Shown here: positions 60,500-64,000 of the stretch, one piece after another
How positions within the stretch are numbered: position 1 is the first letter of the stretch
How the letters are laid out: every line of letters begins with the position of its first letter
Source: Streptomyces scabiei 87.22
GTDB lineage: Bacteria; Actinomycetota; Actinomycetes; Streptomycetales; Streptomycetaceae
Length of the DNA stretch: 64,000 nt
Direction: 5' to 3'
Assembly: GCF_000091305.1 (NCBI RefSeq)
Contig: NC_013929.1
Coordinates: 2,108,001-2,172,000 of the forward strand
Notes under the pieces: model-generated
What the model was told of the DNA's origin: nothing
Databases searched by the model: none
The model's input: the letters and a program-made list of their open reading frames with translations, nothing else
Translations under genes and position numbers: made by a program

Positions 60500-61276
60500 T
60501 CAGGGCGTGCCCGGGTCGCCGTTGCGGGCGGCGGCCAGGCCGTCGCGGCGGTCGCGGTCGCCGTCGCCCGTGGTGCTGAGGAGGGTGTCGCAGATCTCGC
60601 GGAGCTTGTCGGTGGCCTGCTTGGAGAACAGGCCGCAGAGCCCGGCGATGCCGGAGAAGCCGTACGGGTTGGTGGCGCCGGCGCCGGAGCTGCCGGCGAA
60701 GAGGCCGCCGCGCAGCAGCAGGTAGACGAGGAGCGCGAGGGCCACGCCGATGCCGGCGCGCAGGAGGTACCACCACAGCCAGCTCGCGTAGAGCCGCCGG
60801 TTGCCGACGTAGGTCGCGAAGGAGGTGGCCGCGTGGACGAAGCTGCCGAGCGCGCTGCACACGACCACGGCGAGCAGCATCGCGGTGTCGGCGGTCAGGG
60901 ACCAGTCGCCGAGGCCGAAGGGCGACCAGCGCGCGGTGGCCGTCGGTTCCGCCCCGGGTTCGACCGTCGCGAGCACCACGGGCCAGAGCGTCACCAGGGC
61001 CCCGCAGACGAAGACGACGTCGGCGAGGAGGAAGAGGCCGAGCAGGGCGGTCGAGGGGGTGGACAGCCGCCGGTCGGCGGCGGAGGCGTTCGAGCCTGCG
61101 GAGCCGCCGGGGGCGTGCTCGCCCTCCGGGCCGGGGGCGCGGTCCTCGGCGCGGTCGCCCGAGGGGGTGCCCCTGCCGTTTTCGCGTCCGTTCCGGCCAC
61201 CGTCCTCGTTCCCGGCGTCACGTCCGCTGTCGTCCGTGCCCGCGGCCGGGCGCCCGTCGTCGTTCGCCGTACTCAA
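60500..61276 (-). CDS. Membrane protein with long acidic/Gly-rich N-terminus
   Basis: A 258-residue protein. The first 70 residues are low-complexity (many Gly, Asp, Asn, Arg). Four hydrophobic segments follow (ALLGLFLLADVVFVCGALV; DTAMLLAVVVCSALGS; LLRAGIGVALALLVYLLL and one around IAGLCGLF). The end has TDKLREICDTLL. I do not recognise the family. TTG at 61276 follows GGGGGCGG; another TTG 21 codons earlier is possible. The start is uncertain. Confidence 0.65.
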   Translation of the reverse strand: MSTANDDGRPAAGTDDSGRDAGNEDGGRNGRENGRGTPSGDRAEDRAPGPEGEHAPGGSAGSNASAADRRLSTPSTALLGLFLLADVVFVCGALVTLWPVVLATVEPGAEPTATARWSPFGLGDWSLTADTAMLLAVVVCSALGSFVHAATSFATYVGNRRLYASWLWWYLLRAGIGVALALLVYLLLRGGLFAGSSGAGATNPYGFSGIAGLCGLFSKQATDKLREICDTLLSTTGDGDRDRRDGLAAARNGDPGTP

Positions 61277-61365
61277 CTGACCGCCCCCGTAGCGCTGTTG
61301 TCCTGGAACAACGGTCCGCCCTCTCCCTGCGGGGGTCAAGTCGCGGGCATCGGTTCGGGTCGGCC

Positions 61366-62532
61366 TCAGGAGACCCGCAGGCTCGGCAGCGGTGTGACAC
61401 CGGGCGAACGCTCAAGGGAACCGTCGTGGTGGATCGGGGTGTGCGCGCCGGTCAGGGGGACGCCGCTGCCGCCGCGCCGGGCGGCGACGATCTCGGCGGC
61501 GATGGACAGGGCCGTCTCCTCCGGGGTGCGGGCCCCGAGGTCGAGGCCGATCGGGGACCGGAGCCGGGCCAACTCCCTTTCGGTGACGCCTGCTTGGCGG
61601 AGCCGCTCGTTGCGGTCGAGGTGGGTGCGGCGGGAGCCCATCGCGCCGACGTAGGCGACGGGGAGCCGCAGGGCGCGTTGGAGGAGCGGGATGTCGAACT
61701 TGGCGTCGTGGGTGAGGACGCACAGGACCGTACGGGCGTCGACGGTCGTCCGCTCCAGATAGCGGTGGGGCCAGTCGACGACGATCTCGTCCGCCTCCGG
61801 GAAACGGTCGCGGGTCGCGAACACGGGGCGGGCGTCGCAGACGGTGACGTGATGGCCGAGGAACTTGCCGACGCGGACCAGCGCCGACGCGAAGTCGATC
61901 GCGCCGAAGACGATCATCCGGGGCGGCGGGACGGACGACTCGACGAGGACGGTGAGCGGTGCTCCGCACCGTGAGCCCCGCTCCCCGATCTCCAGGGTGC
62001 CCGTGCGACCGGTGTCGAGCAGCGCACGGGCCTCGGCGGCCACGGTGCGGTCCAGTTCGGGATGGGCGCCGTAGCCGCCGACGTACGAGCCGTCCGGGCG
62101 GACCAGCAGGGCGCGGCCCCGCAGATCCGCCGGGCCGGAGACGATCCGGGCCAGCGCCGCCGCCTCCCCGCCCGCGGCGGCACGGAGCGCGGCGGCGACC
62201 ACCGGACGGACCGGGTCGCGGGTCCGCACCGGGGTGACGAGGATGTCGATGACGCCGCCGCAGGTCAGGCCGACCGCGAACGCGTCCTCGTCGCTGTAGC
62301 CGAAGCGTTCGAGCACCGGTTCGCCGTCCGTCAGCGCCTGCCGGCACAGGTCGTAGACGGCACCCTCCACACAGCCGCCGGAGACCGAGCCGATCGCCGT
62401 GCCCTCGGCGTCCACCGCGAGGGCGGCACCCGGCTGCCGGGGTGCGCTGCCGCCGACGGCCACCACGGTGGCCACGGCGAAGTCGCGCCCCTGCCCGACC
62501 CACCGGTGCAGTTCTTCGGCGATGTCCAGCAT
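61366..62532 (-). CDS. XdhC-family protein
   Basis: A 388-residue XdhC/CoxI-like protein. N-terminal XdhC domain (MLDIAEELHRWVGQGRDFAV, AIGSVSGGCVEGAV, DILVTPVRTRDPV) and C-terminal Rossmann-like domain (RMIVFGAIDFASALVRVGKF, YVGAMGSRRT, PIGLDLGARTPEE). Members deliver the sulfurated molybdenum cofactor to xanthine dehydrogenase. Its next neighbour is a purine permease, which fits purine catabolism, but no dehydrogenase gene is in the window. Confidence 0.9.
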   Translation of the reverse strand: MLDIAEELHRWVGQGRDFAVATVVAVGGSAPRQPGAALAVDAEGTAIGSVSGGCVEGAVYDLCRQALTDGEPVLERFGYSDEDAFAVGLTCGGVIDILVTPVRTRDPVRPVVAAALRAAAGGEAAALARIVSGPADLRGRALLVRPDGSYVGGYGAHPELDRTVAAEARALLDTGRTGTLEIGERGSRCGAPLTVLVESSVPPPRMIVFGAIDFASALVRVGKFLGHHVTVCDARPVFATRDRFPEADEIVVDWPHRYLERTTVDARTVLCVLTHDAKFDIPLLQRALRLPVAYVGAMGSRRTHLDRNERLRQAGVTERELARLRSPIGLDLGARTPEETALSIAAEIVAARRGGSGVPLTGAHTPIHHDGSLERSPGVTPLPSLRVS

Positions 62533-62584
62533 GTTCGGTCTCCTTGCAGCAACGGGTCCGCGGACGGTACTCGGCGCCGGGCGC

Positions 62585-64000
62585 CTAGCGCACGCCCAGC
62601 CAGCTCTCGATCGGATGGAGGGCGAAGAAGACGAGGAAGACCGCCGTGAGGCCCCACATGAACGCGCCGACCTCCCGCGCCCGGCCCTGGGCCAGTTTGA
62701 CGGCGGCGTAGGAGACGACTCCGGCGGCGACGCCCGCGGTGATGGAGTACGTGAACGGCATGATCACGACGGTCAGGAAGACCGGTACCGCAGTGGCCCG
62801 GTCCGACCAGTCGATGTGCCGGGCGTTCGTCATCATCATCGCGCCGATGACGACGAGGGCGGCGGCCGCGACCTCGCCGGGCACGATCGCCGTGAGCGGG
62901 GTGAGGAACAGGCAGGCCGCGAAGAACAGGCCGGTGACGACCGAGGAGAGCCCCGTGCGCGCGCCCTCGCCGACGCCGGTCGCCGACTCGACGAAGACGG
63001 TCTGGCCCGAGCCGCCGGCCACACCGCCGATCGCACCGCCGGCGCCGTCGATGAACAGCGCCCTGGACAGACCCGGCATCCGGCCCCTGTCGTCGGCGAG
63101 CCCCGCCTCGGTCCCCACCCCGATGATGGTGGCCATGGCGTCGAAGAACCCGGCGAGCACGAGGGTGAAGACGATCATGCCGACCGTCATGGCGCCGACG
63201 TCCCCCCAGCCGCCGAACTCGACGTGCCCGAACAGTGAGAAGTCCGGCATCGAGATCGCGCCGCCGCGCAACTCCGGTGCGCCGCCCGCCCATTGCTTCG
63301 GGTCGATGACGTCGAGGGCGTTGAGGACGACGGCGAGGACCGTACCGCCGACGATGCCGAGCAGGATCGCGCCGGGAACGCCACGGGCCTGGAGCATGAA
63401 GATCGCGAGGAGGGTGACGGCGAAGAGCAGGACCGGCCAGCCCGCGAGTTCGCCCGCGGGGCCGAGGCTGACCGGGGTCGCCTCGCCCTGGTGGATAAAG
63501 CCGGCCTTGTAGAAGCCGATCAGGGCGACGAAGAGGCCGATACCCATGGTGATGGCATGCTTCAGTGCCAGCGGGATGGCGTTCATGATCAGTTCGCGGA
63601 GGCCGGTGACGACCAGGAGCATGATGATCACGCCGTAGATCACGCACATGCCCATCGCCTGCGGCCAGGTCATCCGGGGGACGACCTGCGAGGCGATGAC
63701 ACCGGAGACGGAGAGGCCGGCGGCCAGGGCGAGCGGGACCCGGCCGACGAAGCCCATGAGGAGGGTGGTGACGGCCGCCGCGAGCGCGGTCGCCGTGATC
63801 AGGGCCTGCTGGCCGAGAGTGGCGCCCGTGGCGTCCGGGCCGGAGAGGATGAGCGGGTTGAGCAGGAGGATGTACGCCATCGCCATGAAGGTGGTGACGC
63901 CGCCGCGGATCTCCCGGGCGACGGTGGACCCTCGGTGGGTGATGTGGAAGTACCGGTCGAGGCGGGACCGGGCGGCCGGACCGGCGCTGCCGTCGGCGGC
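62585..64000 (-). CDS. NCS2 purine permease (5' end cut by window)
   Basis: At least 471 residues with many membrane segments; the gene begins beyond the right edge. The visible start (RLDRYFHITHRGSTVAREIR, then GGVTTFMAMAYILLLNP) and internal GSGQTVFVESATGVGEGART match the AzgA-like adenine/hypoxanthine/guanine branch of NCS2 transporters. An ATG at 63886 lies inside the first transmembrane segment and is not the start. It lies 52 bp from xdhC on the same strand, so the two may be one operon. Confidence 0.9.
   Translation of the reverse strand, partial: AADGSAGPAARSRLDRYFHITHRGSTVAREIRGGVTTFMAMAYILLLNPLILSGPDATGATLGQQALITATALAAAVTTLLMGFVGRVPLALAAGLSVSGVIASQVVPRMTWPQAMGMCVIYGVIIMLLVVTGLRELIMNAIPLALKHAITMGIGLFVALIGFYKAGFIHQGEATPVSLGPAGELAGWPVLLFAVTLLAIFMLQARGVPGAILLGIVGGTVLAVVLNALDVIDPKQWAGGAPELRGGAISMPDFSLFGHVEFGGWGDVGAMTVGMIVFTLVLAGFFDAMATIIGVGTEAGLADDRGRMPGLSRALFIDGAGGAIGGVAGGSGQTVFVESATGVGEGARTGLSSVVTGLFFAACLFLTPLTAIVPGEVAAAALVVIGAMMMTNARHIDWSDRATAVPVFLTVVIMPFTYSITAGVAAGVVSYAAVKLAQGRAREVGAFMWGLTAVFLVFFALHPIESWLGVR

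Noticed and set aside
1..64000. tRNA, rRNA, CRISPR and prophage features
   Set aside because: None was seen: no repeat-spacer pattern, no tRNA-like clover-leaf and no phage structural genes.

Overview
The window is very GC-rich, with coding third positions almost always G or C, many GTG starts, TAT and lipobox signals, a FxSxx peptide locus and MsiK-style sugar transporters that lack their own ATPase. Together these point to a Streptomyces chromosome, probably an accessory, catabolism-rich region. No rRNA, tRNA, CRISPR array or prophage was recognised. The genes at both window edges are cut.

Layout. 0-1.6 kb: a secreted NlpC/P60-type hydrolase (3' end cut) and a small lipoprotein. 1.7-13.5 kb: a carbohydrate locus. 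Leftward it has an ABC importer (binding protein, two permeases), a GH43 glycosidase and an alpha/beta hydrolase. Rightward it has a 2-hydroxyacid dehydrogenase and a large TAT-exported protein. A LacI-family regulator follows, next to a truncated GH36 remnant. Near-identical 12-bp palindromes (consensus GTAAACGTTTAC) sit at all three divergent promoters, so this looks like one regulon. 13.6-15 kb: a secreted GH68 fructosyltransferase with its own GGAAGCGCTTCC palindrome. 15.3-17.7 kb: a convergent response regulator and histidine kinase, the kinase with an unusual C-terminal membrane-anchored tail. 18-21.6 kb: a DUF418-like membrane protein and a secreted X-Pro dipeptidyl-peptidase, transcribed divergently from an inverted duplication of one leader region. 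21.7-26 kb: MBL-fold, alpha/beta-hydrolase, VOC and SDR enzymes. 26.1-26.4 kb: a 251-bp MITE inserted in a CTAG that also supplies the stop codon of a SpoIIE-type phosphatase. 28.8-33.3 kb: a PPOX-fold protein, a membrane Ser/Thr kinase, a small Cys-containing secreted protein and an alpha/beta hydrolase.

33.4-42.1 kb is the most unusual part: a five-gene FxSxx-COOH RiPP operon. It encodes a 51-residue precursor ending FQSSL, a radical SAM/SPASM maturase fused to an HEXXH domain, two separate TIR-like proteins, and a 1329-residue protein joining a MinD/ParA-type NTPase, a TIR domain, an NB-ARC NTPase and TPRs. Its architecture resembles STAND/TIR immune or signalling proteins, and its biological role is not known to me.

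42.5-50.2 kb: a sugar or inositol ABC importer with its own ATPase, iolD, a HutC-type GntR regulator and a Gfo/Idh oxidoreductase; TGACAGG half-sites link the importer/iolD promoter region to the regulator. 50.3-52.8 kb: a LacI regulator with two TGGAACGGTCCA sites, and an alpha/beta hydrolase divergent from a MarR-like regulator around a 34-bp palindrome. 52.9-58.5 kb: an ankyrin protein, a YesL-like membrane protein, another ATPase-less sugar ABC importer and a second Gfo/Idh protein. 58.6-64 kb: a cytochrome P450, an SRPBCC protein, a membrane protein, an XdhC-family protein and an NCS2 purine permease (5' end cut).
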